Below are positions 1-8,299 of a stretch of 64,000 nucleotides of DNA, piece after piece. Position numbers and translations under genes: made by a program. The notes beneath the pieces are model-generated. The model did not search any database and had not been told where the DNA came from. It worked only from the letters and a program-made list of their open reading frames with translations. The stretch lies in the NCBI RefSeq assembly GCF_004963255.1, contig NZ_SUGA01000002.1, forward strand, positions 80,770 through 144,769, given 5' to 3'. The stretch is from Mesorhizobium sp. (lineage in GTDB: Bacteria > Pseudomonadota > Alphaproteobacteria > Rhizobiales > Rhizobiaceae). Position 1 is the stretch's first letter. Each line of letters opens with the position of its first letter.

Positions 1-1
1 G

Positions 2-1063
2 CTCAGCGTCATTCTGGAAAGCCGCGGCCACTCCGCTTCGATGATCGGCCTCAACACGGCCGTCGCCGGCCTCGCCTCTATCGCCGGCGCGCCGCTCGCC
101 ACCCCGCTTGCCATGCGGCTCGGCGTCGCCTGGACCATGCTGTTGATGATCGCCATCGGCGCGCTGGCCTTTGTCGGTTTTCATTTCGCGCCGGATTTCT
201 GGATGTGGTTTCCGCTGCGCGTCGCCCTGCATATCTCGCTGACGGTGCTGTTCATCCTGTCGGAATTCTGGATCAGCACCTCCGCGCCGCCGAACCGCCG
301 CGGCCTTGTGCTTGGGATCTACGCCACCGTTTTGTCGCTCGGCTTTGCCGCCGGACCCTGGCTGTTCGCCCATCTCGGCAGTTCGGGCTTCCTGCCATTC
401 GGCGTCACCATAGCGCTGGTGACGCTTGCCGCGATTCCGGTGCTGGCGGCCCGCAACGAGAGCCCGACAATCGTCGCCGAGAGCGAGACCAGCCATTTCC
501 TGCGCTACATCTGGCTGGTGCCGACCGCGACCTTCGCCGTGCTTGTCTTCGGCGCCGTCGAGACCGGCGGTTTCTCGCTCTTCCCCGTCTATGGCAGCCG
601 CATCGGCTATTCGGAGGCCGACGCCGCACTGCTGCTGACAATGATCGGGCTCGGCAACGTGCTCCTGCAGATCCCGATCGGCATGATCAGCGACCGTGTC
701 TCGGACCGGCGCCATCTGCTTCTGGGCTGCGCCACCGTCGGCCTGATCGGCACCGTCTTCATGCCCTTCTTCGCGCAGAACTGGCATCTTATGGCCGCCC
801 TTCTGTTTGTCTGGGGCGGCGTCGTCGCGGCGATGTATACGATAGGCCTTGCCCATCTCGGCTCGCAGCTTTCCGGCCATGAGCTGGCGTCCGCCAACGC
901 GGCCTTCGTGCTGTGCTACGGCGTCGGCATGGTGATCGGTCCGCAGGCGATCGGCATCGGCATGGACGCCTTCGGCCCCTCCGGCTTCGGCTGGTCGCTG
1001 GCCATCTTCTTCGCCGCCTACATGCTTCTGGTCCTGGTCAGGCTGGTGCGCAGGATTCTCTAA
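2..1063 (+). CDS. MFS transporter, 5'-truncated by window edge
   Basis: The open frame runs in from the left edge (codons from base 2 read LSVILESRGHSAS before the first ATG at 41), so the true start lies outside. The roughly 353 visible residues are a chain of hydrophobic helices, with a loop carrying DRVSDRR (MFS signature between helices 2-3 or 8-9) after about residue 215. This points to a major facilitator superfamily permease of about 12 helices. The substrate cannot be read from sequence. The stop TAA is followed immediately by a mosaic repeat that may act in 3' end formation. Confidence 0.85.
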   Translation, partial: LSVILESRGHSASMIGLNTAVAGLASIAGAPLATPLAMRLGVAWTMLLMIAIGALAFVGFHFAPDFWMWFPLRVALHISLTVLFILSEFWISTSAPPNRRGLVLGIYATVLSLGFAAGPWLFAHLGSSGFLPFGVTIALVTLAAIPVLAARNESPTIVAESETSHFLRYIWLVPTATFAVLVFGAVETGGFSLFPVYGSRIGYSEADAALLLTMIGLGNVLLQIPIGMISDRVSDRRHLLLGCATVGLIGTVFMPFFAQNWHLMAALLFVWGGVVAAMYTIGLAHLGSQLSGHELASANAAFVLCYGVGMVIGPQAIGIGMDAFGPSGFGWSLAIFFAAYMLLVLVRLVRRIL

Positions 1064-1066
1064 TGG

Positions 1067-1166
1067 ATGTCGCCCAGAAGTGTTCAGCGGTTCTGGGACA
1101 ACGACATGCATCAAAATAAAGACCTAAAGCGCGTCGCCTGAATCTGTTTCAGCGCGACGCGCTTTA
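1067..1166 (-). repeat. Composite mosaic repeat (class C hairpin plus long palindrome)
   Basis: Read on the minus strand: a 13-bp perfect palindrome (TAAAGCGCGTCGC / GCGACGCGCTTTA, 1125-1166), a T-rich linker, then a bulged hairpin at 1067-1107. The hairpin has outer stem ATGTCG/CGACAT, a 4-nt 5' bulge, inner stem CCCAGAA/TTCTGGG and an 11-nt loop CCGCTGAACAC. The same layout of palindrome, T-rich linker and hairpin recurs at 5524 and 16781. Size and layout fit the rhizobial intergenic mosaic elements (RIME-like); that name is from memory. Confidence 0.75.
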
Positions 1167-1258
1167 GGCGGACGCCGCCGGCATCGGACATCCTGACATC
1201 ACCGTGTCAGCAGCACCCCTGCTATACCTTGGCTCCAACGCCAGGCAGGAGAATTGCG

Positions 1259-1717
1259 ATGATCGACAGCGGCTTTGAAACCAGATCCCTCAGGATGGAA
1301 CTGCTTCTGCTCGTCACATTCCAGGCGCCGGCCGCCGATGTCGAGCGCATCATGGAGGCGGTGGTGGCGATCACGCCGCTGCGCATGGGCAAATATGACA
1401 GCAACGCCTATCAGTCGGCGCAGGGCATTGAGCGCTACCGGCCGCTTGAGGGCGCCGCCGCCGGCGCTGAGAACGAACTGCGCCGGCGGCCGGGCACCGT
1501 CGAAGTGTCGTTCGAGATCGCTGACGACCAAGCGCTCGCCGCCCGCGTTGTCGAGGCGATATTCCAGGCCCATTCCTACCAGGAGCCCGTCATCCGCATC
1601 CAGCCGCTGCTCGCCAGCCGCTCCAAGGGTCTGGACGACCGCGCCAATCCGAATCGATGGTGGAACACGACGGGCGACTGGAAAAAGAAGGGACAGTTGG
1701 TCGAGCACAACGCCTGA
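1259..1717 (+). CDS. YqfO/NIF3-type PII-like domain protein
   Basis: A 152-residue soluble protein. Residues about 15-115 match the PII/CutA-like domain that is inserted in NIF3 (YqfO) proteins: a GKYDSNAYQS loop, then RYRPLEGAAAG, then a strand with EVSFEI, and HSYQEPVIRIQPL near the end. Here the domain stands alone without the NIF3 metal-binding halves. ATG at 1259 is preferred because AGGCAGGAG lies just upstream; an upstream TTG at 1229 in the same frame is unsupported. Related stand-alone proteins are only annotated by this domain, so no reaction is assigned. It is monocistronic between a mosaic repeat and rpmG. Confidence 0.7.
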   Translation: MIDSGFETRSLRMELLLLVTFQAPAADVERIMEAVVAITPLRMGKYDSNAYQSAQGIERYRPLEGAAAGAENELRRRPGTVEVSFEIADDQALAARVVEAIFQAHSYQEPVIRIQPLLASRSKGLDDRANPNRWWNTTGDWKKKGQLVEHNA

Positions 1718-1873
1718 AGCGTGAACTCCGACGATGCCGAAATGAGGCAAGAATGGCGCCCGGGCTTGACTTTCCGGGAGCGTTCTTTATGTGTCGCGCC
1801 AAGTTTCCCGCGTCCGGGTGTTTTCCCCGTGCTCCAGCGGCCAAAACTCCACGAACATTAACGGACGAACATC

Positions 1874-2041
1874 ATGGCCAAAGCCGCAAACATCAAGATC
1901 AAGCTTCTGTCGACCGCCGACACTGGGTTCTTCTACGTGACCAGCAAGAACAGCCGTACCAAGACGGACAAGCTCTCGTTCCGCAAGTACGATCCGGTCG
2001 CCAAGAAGCACGTCGAGTTCAAGGAAACCAAGATCAAGTAA
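1874..2041 (+). CDS. rpmG: 50S ribosomal protein L33
   Basis: A 55-codon gene reading [20 protein letters not shown] at its start and ending VEFKETKIK, the typical alphaproteobacterial L33 (large-subunit protein near the E site). The zinc-binding cysteines found in the C+ form are absent, so this is the C-minus paralogue type. A strong Rho-independent terminator follows 24 bases after the stop. Confidence 0.97.
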   Translation: MAKAANIKIKLLSTADTGFFYVTSKNSRTKTDKLSFRKYDPVAKKHVEFKETKIK

Positions 2042-2062
2042 CCTGGTTATCCTGAGAATCGA

Positions 2063-2090
2063 AACGCCGCCCTCCGGGCGGCGTTTTTGT
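2063..2090 (+). terminator. Rho-independent terminator of rpmG
   Basis: Stem CGCCGCCC (2065-2072), loop TCC, stem GGGCGGCG (2076-2083), then a T-run TTTTTGTTTT. It lies directly after the L33 stop codon. Confidence 0.93.
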
Positions 2091-2094
2091 TTTG

Positions 2095-2128
2095 GAGCAA
2101 TTTTCAGGAAGCACGGTTTTCCGACAGG
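2095..2128 (-). repeat. Degenerate class A hairpin remnant
   Basis: On the minus strand this reads GGAAAACCG followed soon by CCTGAAAATTGCTC. These are the same blocks as the class A mosaic hairpins elsewhere in the window, but with about eight bases of the loop side missing and the outer stem broken. It is a decayed copy. Confidence 0.55.
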
Positions 2129-2390
2129 AAGAAAGACTGCGACACAGAGCTGCGCGGCTGTCAGCGCAAGGTCAGTCGGCGGTTTGTAGGAAAAAGGGGG
2201 CCGGTCGGCGTTTGGCAGCGGTACGAGGAGGCCACTATGTGCCAGCGCCGGCCGGCCGACCCCACGGACCCAGGAGATGCGGCGGACCTGAGCATCATGG
2301 GGTATTTTTCGGATCGAGCCGGCTAGTCTACCCTCGTGCCGGCTTGCCTTCTGTCTATGCGCCGCAGATTTGCGCAAGACCTTATAAAAA

Positions 2391-2405
2391 TCAACCATTT
2401 CTTAA
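2391..2405 (+). promoter_or_regulatory. CtrA-like box TCAA-N7-TTAA
   Basis: TCAACCATTTCTTAA differs at one base from the TTAA-N7-TTAA consensus of the cell-cycle regulator CtrA. A further GGTTAAGG lies about 30 bases downstream. No protein gene starts downstream on this strand, so its target is unclear. Confidence 0.4.
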
Positions 2406-2560
2406 CCACCGCTCGCGAATCGCTTGGGTTAAGGTAAATTCCTAACCTTGTGGGGACGGCCGGGAATCGGCGCCTTTTGCAGGCATGCCGCTGAAGCACG
2501 AGCATGCGCGAAATCTAAATCTAAAGCATAAACAGCGGGTCGGAAAGATGGCGAGGCGCT

Positions 2561-3934
2561 TCAAGCAGCCTTGGCGACCACCCGATTGCGGCCGCCGCTT
2601 TTGGCTTCATAGAGCGCAAGATCGGCGCGCTTCATCAGTGCCGCGACGCTGTCGGTTCCCTTCAGAAGCGAGGATACGCCGACGCTGACCGTCACCTCGA
2701 TCGTCTTGCCGTCGCTCCCGATGACAAAAGGCGCCTGCGCGATCTCGGCGCGGATGCGCTCGGCCACCTTCTCGGCGACCGCGCCGTCGGTGTCGGGCAT
2801 AACCACGACGAACTCCTCGCCGCCGAAGCGGCAGGCGAGATCGATGCCGCGCACATTCTTGCGCAGCCGTCTGGCGAATTCCCGCAGCACATCGTCGCCG
2901 CCGTCATGGCCATAAGTGTCGTTGATCGACTTGAAGCGGTCGAGATCGGTGATCATCACCGACAGCGGCCGCCGCCGCGCTGCGGCGCGATCGAACAGCG
3001 TCTGCAGGTGGCTGTCGAGGTAGCGCCGGTTGTGCAGCCCTGTCAGCCCGTCGATCACCGCCATCTCGATCGTCTGGGCGACGCTGGCGCGCAATTGGTC
3101 GTTGTAGCGCTTGCGCCGCACCTGTGTGCGCAGCCGCGCCGTCAGCTCGTGCTGGTCGATCGGCCGGATCAGATAATCGTTGATGCCGAGCTCCAGTCCG
3201 CGCAGGATGCGGCCCTCCTCGCCCTCGTCGGCGAGCAGCATGATCGGCAGGAAGCGGGTGCGGTCGAGCGAACGCAGTTGCGAGCAGAGCCTCAGCGCAT
3301 CGAAGCCGGAGAATGCGGTCGAGATCAGCACGCATTCATACGGTGTCTCGGCCGCCTGAAAAAACCCTGCGTTGGGATCGATCGCCACATCGAGATCGGC
3401 GCTGTGGCGCAGCATCTTCTGGATGCGTTCGACCGAGGATCTGCGCTCGTCGATGAGAAGCACCTTCGGCTTGACGTCTTCGGTCGCGAAATCACGGCTC
3501 AGAAGTTCCTCAATCCCGATATTGCGCGTGGTCGAGGCGCGCAGCCTGAGCTCGTCGGTCAGCGACTTCAGCCTGACGAGGCTCTTCACCCGGGTCATCA
3601 GCTGCAGGTCGTTGACCGGCTTGGTCAGGAAATCGTCCGCGCCGGCCTCTAGGCCGCGCACCCGATCCGAGACCTGGTCGAGCGCGGTGATCATGACCAC
3701 CGGTATATGCGAGGTCGCCGGATCGCCCTTCAGGCGCTTGCAGACCTCGAACCCGTCCATGCCTGGCATCATCACGTCGAGCAGCACGACGTCGACCTTG
3801 CCGTTCTCGCAGGTCTCGATCGCATCCGGGCCGTTATTGGCCGTCAGCACCTCGAAATACTCGGCAAGCAGCCGAACCTCCAGCAGCCGCACATTGGCCG
3901 GGATATCGTCGACGACGAGGATCCGCGCGGTCAT
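2561..3934 (-). CDS. pleD: Diguanylate cyclase response regulator PleD
   Basis: A 457-residue cytoplasmic protein with REC-REC-GGDEF order. The first receiver has acidic D9/D10 and phosphoacceptor D53 in LLDVMMPGMDG. The second receiver (about 155-270) lacks a standard phosphoacceptor motif and is probably the dimerisation adaptor. The cyclase domain (about 295-455) carries the active site FGGEEF and, just upstream, the inhibitory c-di-GMP site RGID (RxxD). It makes c-di-GMP when phosphorylated and, in Caulobacter, drives the swarmer-to-stalked transition. It lies 33 bases downstream of divK in the same direction, the conserved divK-pleD operon. Confidence 0.96.
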   Translation of the reverse strand: MTARILVVDDIPANVRLLEVRLLAEYFEVLTANNGPDAIETCENGKVDVVLLDVMMPGMDGFEVCKRLKGDPATSHIPVVMITALDQVSDRVRGLEAGADDFLTKPVNDLQLMTRVKSLVRLKSLTDELRLRASTTRNIGIEELLSRDFATEDVKPKVLLIDERRSSVERIQKMLRHSADLDVAIDPNAGFFQAAETPYECVLISTAFSGFDALRLCSQLRSLDRTRFLPIMLLADEGEEGRILRGLELGINDYLIRPIDQHELTARLRTQVRRKRYNDQLRASVAQTIEMAVIDGLTGLHNRRYLDSHLQTLFDRAAARRRPLSVMITDLDRFKSINDTYGHDGGDDVLREFARRLRKNVRGIDLACRFGGEEFVVVMPDTDGAVAEKVAERIRAEIAQAPFVIGSDGKTIEVTVSVGVSSLLKGTDSVAALMKRADLALYEAKSGGRNRVVAKAA

Positions 3935-3967
3935 CTCAAAAGGCTCCGGTTCTGCTGGTCACGGGCA

Positions 3968-4339
3968 TCAGGCATCGCCCAGGTAGGATTTGATCGTCTC
4001 GATGAAGCGCGGCACCGAGATCGGCTTGGAGATATAGGCCTCGCAGCCGCCCTGACGGATGCGCTCCTCATCGCCTTTCATCGCGAAGGCGGTGACGGCG
4101 ATGACGGGGATCGAATGCAATTCGTCGTCTTCCTTCAGCCATTTGGTCACTTCCAGGCCGGAGACCTCGGGCAGCTGGATGTCCATCAAAATGAGGTCCG
4201 GCCGGTGCTGGCGCGCCAGATCCAACGCCTCCAACCCGTTGCGCGTGCGGACCGTCTCGTAACCGCTGGCTTCGATGAGGTCCCGAAAGAGCTTCATGTT
4301 GAGCTCGTTGTCCTCGACGATCATGACCTTCTTAGCCAT
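3968..4339 (-). CDS. divK: Single-domain cell-cycle response regulator DivK
   Basis: A 123-residue receiver domain starting [18 protein letters not shown], with D10, phosphoacceptor D53 (LILMDIQLP), the conserved Thr/Ala switch region ([10 protein letters not shown]) and K105-type lysine (YISKPIS). There is no output domain. In alphaproteobacteria DivK is phosphorylated by DivJ/PleC-type kinases and acts through DivL on CckA-CtrA. The reading frame extends 85 codons further upstream, but the family start at 4339 is clear. It is first gene of the divK-pleD operon. Confidence 0.97.
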   Translation of the reverse strand: MAKKVMIVEDNELNMKLFRDLIEASGYETVRTRNGLEALDLARQHRPDLILMDIQLPEVSGLEVTKWLKEDDELHSIPVIAVTAFAMKGDEERIRQGGCEAYISKPISVPRFIETIKSYLGDA

Positions 4340-4575
4340 CAATTTCCCGTCCCGACCGCCCTCGAAGCCGAAGACCGTCGCAATGCGTCTCCTCGGACCG
4401 CACCCAACCCTTTCCACCCTAGCCCAATATAATTGACGAAACGGAAACCGGAGGTTGGAAAGCTGCACCAATTCCACCTTCGGGCGTTTTGCGGGAGAGA
4501 GCGGAGGCTTGCCGCAAGCGACGCTTGCCGTTACTGCGTTAGCAGACTCAAAAATCCACCATTCCAAAGGTAATG

Positions 4576-4875
4576 ATGGCGAACGCAGCGTCAATGCGCG
4601 AGGAAGCGGAAACCATTGCCGTCAAGGCGCTGGGCTTCGTCGCCGCCGATCCGGAACTTCTGCCCCGCTTCCTGGCGATCACCGGCATCGAGGCCAACTC
4701 GATCCGCAAGGCCGCCGCGGAGCCTGGCTTCCTTGCCGGCGTCCTGCAATTCATCCTCGCTCATGAGCCGACGCTGCTGCGCTTCGCCGAGGAGACCGGC
4801 ACGCCGCCGGCCGCCGTCGGCAAGGCATTGCGCGCGCTCCCGCTCGGCAACGACGATCACGAGCGCTCGACATGA
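4576..4875 (+). CDS. DUF3572 family protein
   Basis: A 99-residue soluble, mostly helical protein. Segments [19 protein letters not shown] and [18 protein letters not shown] match the small alphaproteobacterial DUF3572 family, whose function is unknown. Two adjacent ATGs exist; the second (4576) sits better behind AAAGG. The gene is divergent from divK and its stop overlaps the start of the next gene (ATGA), so the two are translationally coupled. Confidence 0.85.
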   Translation: MANAASMREEAETIAVKALGFVAADPELLPRFLAITGIEANSIRKAAAEPGFLAGVLQFILAHEPTLLRFAEETGTPPAAVGKALRALPLGNDDHERST

Positions 4876-5525
4876 GCGACGATCCCGAGACGGCGCGGCA
4901 GATCGAGGAGCTTGCCGCCGACGACCGGCCGCTGCTGGTGCTCGATGTCGACGATGTCGTGCTCGAATTCGTCCGGCCCTTTCCGCATTTCCTCAAAACG
5001 CGCGGCTTCGGGCTGACGCTGGCTTCCTTCCGCCTCACCGGCAACATCGCCGAAACGGCTACCGGGCGGCTGATCGAACAGCCGGAAGTGACGGCGCTGC
5101 TGGGCGAATTCTTCGACACCCAAGCGGATTGGCAAAGCATCACCGAGGGCGCGGCGGATGCCCTGGCGATGCTTGGACAAGGCGCCGAGATCGTCATGCT
5201 GACCGCAATGCCGCACAAGCATCGCGCCGTGCGCCGCGCCCATCTCGATGCGCTGGGGCTCGACTACCCGTTGCTGACGACCGAGATGGCCAAGGGGCCG
5301 GCCATCGCCAAACTGCGCGGACTTAAAGGCCGGCCGGTCGCCTTCGTCGACGACCAGCCCTCGAACCTGGTCTCGGCGCGCAATTCCGTGGCCGACGCCC
5401 ACCTCTTCCATCTGATGGCCGACAACTCGCTGCGCGCCTTCCTGCCGCCGACGCCGGAGGACATCGTCTCGGTCGAGGACTGGCGCGAGGCCGCGCCCAA
5501 GATCGCTGCCGCGCTCCGTCTTTAG
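4872..5525 (+). CDS. HAD superfamily hydrolase
   Basis: A 217-residue cytoplasmic protein. HAD motif I is LVLDVDDVVLEF (nucleophile Asp plus acid/base Asp), motif II is MLTAMPH, and motif IV is VAFVDDQPSN with the Mg-binding aspartates. The substrate is unknown. Overlap with the upstream DUF3572 gene suggests a joint operon downstream of the divK promoter region. A composite mosaic repeat starts at the stop codon. Confidence 0.85.
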   Translation: MSDDPETARQIEELAADDRPLLVLDVDDVVLEFVRPFPHFLKTRGFGLTLASFRLTGNIAETATGRLIEQPEVTALLGEFFDTQADWQSITEGAADALAMLGQGAEIVMLTAMPHKHRAVRRAHLDALGLDYPLLTTEMAKGPAIAKLRGLKGRPVAFVDDQPSNLVSARNSVADAHLFHLMADNSLRAFLPPTPEDIVSVEDWREAAPKIAAALRL

Positions 5526-5621
5526 AGCGTTTCACCGTTTCACGGAAACGGCGAACCACTCTATCTCCTTGTTTTTACGCAATTCCGGACGGAAAACCGC
5601 TCACACTTTTCCTGGAATTGC
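5524..5621 (+). repeat. Composite mosaic repeat (imperfect palindrome plus class A hairpin)
   Basis: The first part (5524-5562) is an imperfect palindrome around CCGTTTC/GGAAACGG. A T-rich linker follows. The second part (5579-5621) is the class A hairpin: outer GCAATTCC/GGAATTGC, left bulge GGAC, right bulge T, inner GGAAAA/TTTTCC and loop CCGCTCACAC. The element ends 23 bases before the kinase start. Confidence 0.8.
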
Positions 5622-5644
5622 TCTAGTCAGCCTGGAGGCGATGG

Positions 5645-7057
5645 ATGCAGAAGTTCGAGGCAGGGGCAAACATCGATGGTTTCGAGCTCGTCGAGCGGCT
5701 TCAATCCGGCGGCATGGCGACGCTATGGCGCGCGAGAAATCCGAATTTCGATTTCCCGCTTCTGCTGAAGATACCGTTTCTCAACCCGGGCGGAGACGTT
5801 TCCGTCATTCTCGGCTTCGAAGCCGAGGAATTGATCCTCAAACGCCTGTCGGGTCCGCATGTGCCACGCTTCGCGGCATCCGGAAGCCTGGCGAAGGTTC
5901 CCTATATTGCCATGGAGTTCGTCGCCGGCATCGGTCTGGCGGAGCTGACGAACCGCGCGCCACAGCCGCCGGACGAGGTGGCAAGGATCGGCGCCGAAAT
6001 CGCGAAAGCGCTCGCCGCTTTGCACCGCCAGAAGGTCGTCCACCTCGATCTCAAGCCTGAAAACATCATTCTGGCCGAGCGTGGCGCCGTGCTCTTGGAC
6101 TTCGGCCTCGCCCGCCATGCGGAGCTTCCGGACCTTCTCGGCGAAGAGAGTTCCGTGCCGATGGGCACGGCAGCCTATATGTCGCCGGAGCAGGTGCTGG
6201 GCGAGAGGTCCGATCCCGCAAGCGATATATTCGCGCTGGGCTGCATCCTCTATCAGCTCGCCACCGGGGAGGAGCCATTCGGGCGTCCGGCCACCTTCGC
6301 GGGAATGAAGCGCAGGCTCTACCATGCGCCCAAGCCGCCGCGAGACATCGACAAGGCCGTACCGAGGTGGCTGGAGGCCGTCATTGTGCGCTGCATGGAA
6401 GTCGACCGATCCAGGCGCTATGGCGAAGCGGCGCATGTTCTGTCGGATCTCAGGAACCCCGATCAGGTTGTGGTCGCCAGGAAGAGCGCGCCGTCGAACG
6501 AACGGGCCTGGGGCGCGATCAGGAATCTTTTCCGCAGGACGGATGAGAAGTCGCTGGTTGGCAAGGCGGCCAGCTCCGCGGCGCGCGCCGGACCGCCGAT
6601 CGTTCTGGCCGCAGTCGACCTTGCCAACGGCAGCGATGCGCTGGCAGGCGAGGTTCGCAACGAAACCGCGCGTGTCCTCGCGGCACGTCAGGATTCCTGG
6701 CTGGCCTGCGTGACGGTGTTGAAGACCGAGATTGTCGGCAAGACACCGGATGTCGATGAATCAGGGCGCCTTGTCTATCTGCAGCGCCTGGTCGCGCTCA
6801 AAGACTGGGCGCGTCCGCTGCATCTGCCGGAGGACCGCATAAGCTATCACGTGCTGGAGGCCGTCAGTCCGGCCGACGCGATCCTCAATTATGCCGAGCA
6901 CAATGATGTCGGGCACATCGTTGTCGGCGCCCGATCCTCTTCGGCAATTCGCCGCCACCTCGGCAGCGTGTCGACCAAGGTCGTGGCGCGAGCCCTTTGC
7001 TCGGTGTCGGTCGTGCGATTGAAAGCGGTCGAGGAAGAAAGGCGGCTGCCGCCGTGA
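5645..7057 (+). CDS. Hanks-type Ser/Thr protein kinase with C-terminal universal-stress-protein domain
   Basis: A 470-residue protein. Kinase domain about residues 10-275: Gly-rich loop LQSGGMATLW, ATP lysine in LLLKIP, catalytic loop HLDLKPEN, DFG in LLDFGLARH, activation segment ending GTAAYMSPEQ, and DIFALGCILYQLATGEEPF. Residues about 320-460 are a USP/UspA fold with VVGARSSSAIRRHLGSVSTKVV, the nucleotide-binding G-2x-G-9x-G(S/T) type signature. It has no membrane helix and no PASTA or sensor domain, so it is probably cytosolic. GGAGG lies 6 bases before ATG 5645. Targets are unknown; nucleotide or stress sensing by the USP part is inference. Confidence 0.9.
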   Translation: MQKFEAGANIDGFELVERLQSGGMATLWRARNPNFDFPLLLKIPFLNPGGDVSVILGFEAEELILKRLSGPHVPRFAASGSLAKVPYIAMEFVAGIGLAELTNRAPQPPDEVARIGAEIAKALAALHRQKVVHLDLKPENIILAERGAVLLDFGLARHAELPDLLGEESSVPMGTAAYMSPEQVLGERSDPASDIFALGCILYQLATGEEPFGRPATFAGMKRRLYHAPKPPRDIDKAVPRWLEAVIVRCMEVDRSRRYGEAAHVLSDLRNPDQVVVARKSAPSNERAWGAIRNLFRRTDEKSLVGKAASSAARAGPPIVLAAVDLANGSDALAGEVRNETARVLAARQDSWLACVTVLKTEIVGKTPDVDESGRLVYLQRLVALKDWARPLHLPEDRISYHVLEAVSPADAILNYAEHNDVGHIVVGARSSSAIRRHLGSVSTKVVARALCSVSVVRLKAVEEERRLPP

Positions 7058-7155
7058 CGTGGTCGGTGCCCTGCAAGCGAGCTTGACTTCGGCCTTGCCT
7101 GCCTGTCGACTGCTCCCAGAATTGCATTGGGCTTTGCGAGGGGCATTGTCCTGAC

Positions 7156-7857
7156 ATGGCATCGATCGACCAGCAACCCGCGGGGCGGCCGGACAGCGGG
7201 CTTTCCTTCATCCCGGTGGCCTGGCTCGTCATCGTCATGGGCCTGTCGGCCTATGGCCTGATCTCGAACTGGCGGCTGATCGGCGACTTCAGCCTGCCGG
7301 ATAACGTCCTCTTCCTGATCTATGGCGGCCTCGCCGGCGGTGTCATCACCATTCTGTGGGGGCTGTACCTGCTTGGTCTCGCCTTCAACCGATCGGCCCG
7401 TTTCCCGCGCCACTACACGATCTGGCAGGTCGCCATCATCATATGGATCCTGGTACGCCAGGCCTATGTGCTGCTGGTGTCCGACTTCGTGTTCTCGGCC
7501 GAGGGGCTGGGTTTCACCGTCGCCGAGATCGCCATCGGCCTGCTCTGCATCTATCTCCTGCGCAACGGCGCCGGCGCCGAGACGGTCTACGCCAATCCGG
7601 AGACCGAGCGGCCGCCGGTCTTCGTCTCGATCCTCGCCGCGCTGCTCGGCATCATCCTTGGCGGCGTGATCGGCGCATTTGGTGGGTTCTTCGCCGGTTC
7701 GCTGATCGCGGACCTGACGCATATGAGCTGCTTCGAGGGCGCCTGCGGATTTTTCGCGGCTTTCATCGGGCTGGGCGGCCTGATCGTCGGCGCGATCGCC
7801 GGCGGCATTTTCGCCATCTGGCGGGTCAACCGGCGCAGGCCGCCGCGGGCTCAGTAA
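7156..7857 (+). CDS. Multi-pass membrane protein, DUF2569-like N-terminal half
   Basis: A 233-residue integral membrane protein with about six hydrophobic helices. The first half (YGLISNWRLIGDF, then a hydrophobic helix, then FPRHYTIWQVA) resembles DUF2569. The last third is glycine-rich (GIILGGVIGAFGGFFAG, GLGGLIVGAIAGGIFA) like a glycine-zipper membrane segment, with two cysteines (SCFEGAC) between the two hairpins. The function is unknown. It ends in a basic tail (RRRPPRAQ), consistent with a cytoplasmic C-terminus. Confidence 0.65.
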   Translation: MASIDQQPAGRPDSGLSFIPVAWLVIVMGLSAYGLISNWRLIGDFSLPDNVLFLIYGGLAGGVITILWGLYLLGLAFNRSARFPRHYTIWQVAIIIWILVRQAYVLLVSDFVFSAEGLGFTVAEIAIGLLCIYLLRNGAGAETVYANPETERPPVFVSILAALLGIILGGVIGAFGGFFAGSLIADLTHMSCFEGACGFFAAFIGLGGLIVGAIAGGIFAIWRVNRRRPPRAQ

Positions 7858-7956
7858 TTCCAAGGCCTCAATTTCATGGGGCCGCGATTGCGCGGGAACC
7901 ACGCACGCTCTATGTCGATGGCGGGGTAGACGGGAGCCTTCCCGGGGAGAGCGTCG

Positions 7957-8283
7957 ATGTTGCGGTTCATCTTTCGGCTGGCAGCCATGATAGCGCTGTC
8001 GATTTCGGTCATCATGGCGGTGATCGACACGACACGCTCGGTCGCCGCCTCCTCGCTGGTGATGACGCCGCTCAACGCGAGCTGGCTCGCGGTCTCGCCG
8101 GATACCCGCGCCGCCTTCGAGAGCTTCGTGCGCGCCAAGGCAAGTCCGCTGGTGTGGGACGGCGCCATCGCCTGGGTGCTCGCGCAGCCTGGTTTCGCCG
8201 TGTTCGCGGTGCTTGCTTTCCTGCTCTACGCCATCGGCTACCGGCGCAGGCGCCGGGGCGCGGAATTCGCTCCAAGCCCCTGA
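7957..8283 (+). CDS. Small two-helix inner-membrane protein
   Basis: A 108-residue protein with an N-terminal hydrophobic helix (RLAAMIALSISVIMAVID), a roughly 50-residue periplasmic stretch, a second helix (GFAVFAVLAFLLYAIGY), and a strongly basic cytoplasmic tail RRRRRG. GGGGAGAG precedes ATG 7957 at good spacing. I recognise no characterised family; small proteins of this type are common in rhizobia. Confidence 0.65.
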   Translation: MLRFIFRLAAMIALSISVIMAVIDTTRSVAASSLVMTPLNASWLAVSPDTRAAFESFVRAKASPLVWDGAIAWVLAQPGFAVFAVLAFLLYAIGYRRRRRGAEFAPSP

Positions 8284-8299
8284 AGGCTCTCGTTGCGAC

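Larger units (their letters stand above)
2042..2560. other. Intergenic region between rpmG and pleD (519 bp)
   Basis: No convincing gene. It holds the rpmG terminator, a decayed class A hairpin and a CtrA-like box. The rest (about 2130-2390 and 2406-2560) shows no clear coding signal; reading frames there lack ribosome binding sites and resemble no known protein. An undetected small RNA downstream of the CtrA-like box is possible. Confidence 0.6.

Noticed and set aside
1787..2398. 203-codon open frame on the minus strand over rpmG
   Set aside because: It lies antisense to the certain L33 gene and its terminator, has no ribosome site and resembles no protein; a by-product of high G+C.
2092..2445. 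117-codon plus-strand frame in the rpmG-pleD gap
   Set aside because: It begins in the terminator T-run and covers a repeat remnant; composition is not coding-like and no family match is visible.
2484..2508. GCATGC-flanked hairpin with CCGCTGAAGCAC in the loop
   Set aside because: The loop resembles the mosaic hairpin but the AA/TT-ended inner stem and the bulge are missing; likely chance.
6889..7902. 337-codon minus-strand frame opposite the membrane protein
   Set aside because: Antisense shadow of the gene at 7156-7857, with a repetitive Asp/Arg/Glu composition typical of high-GC reverse frames.
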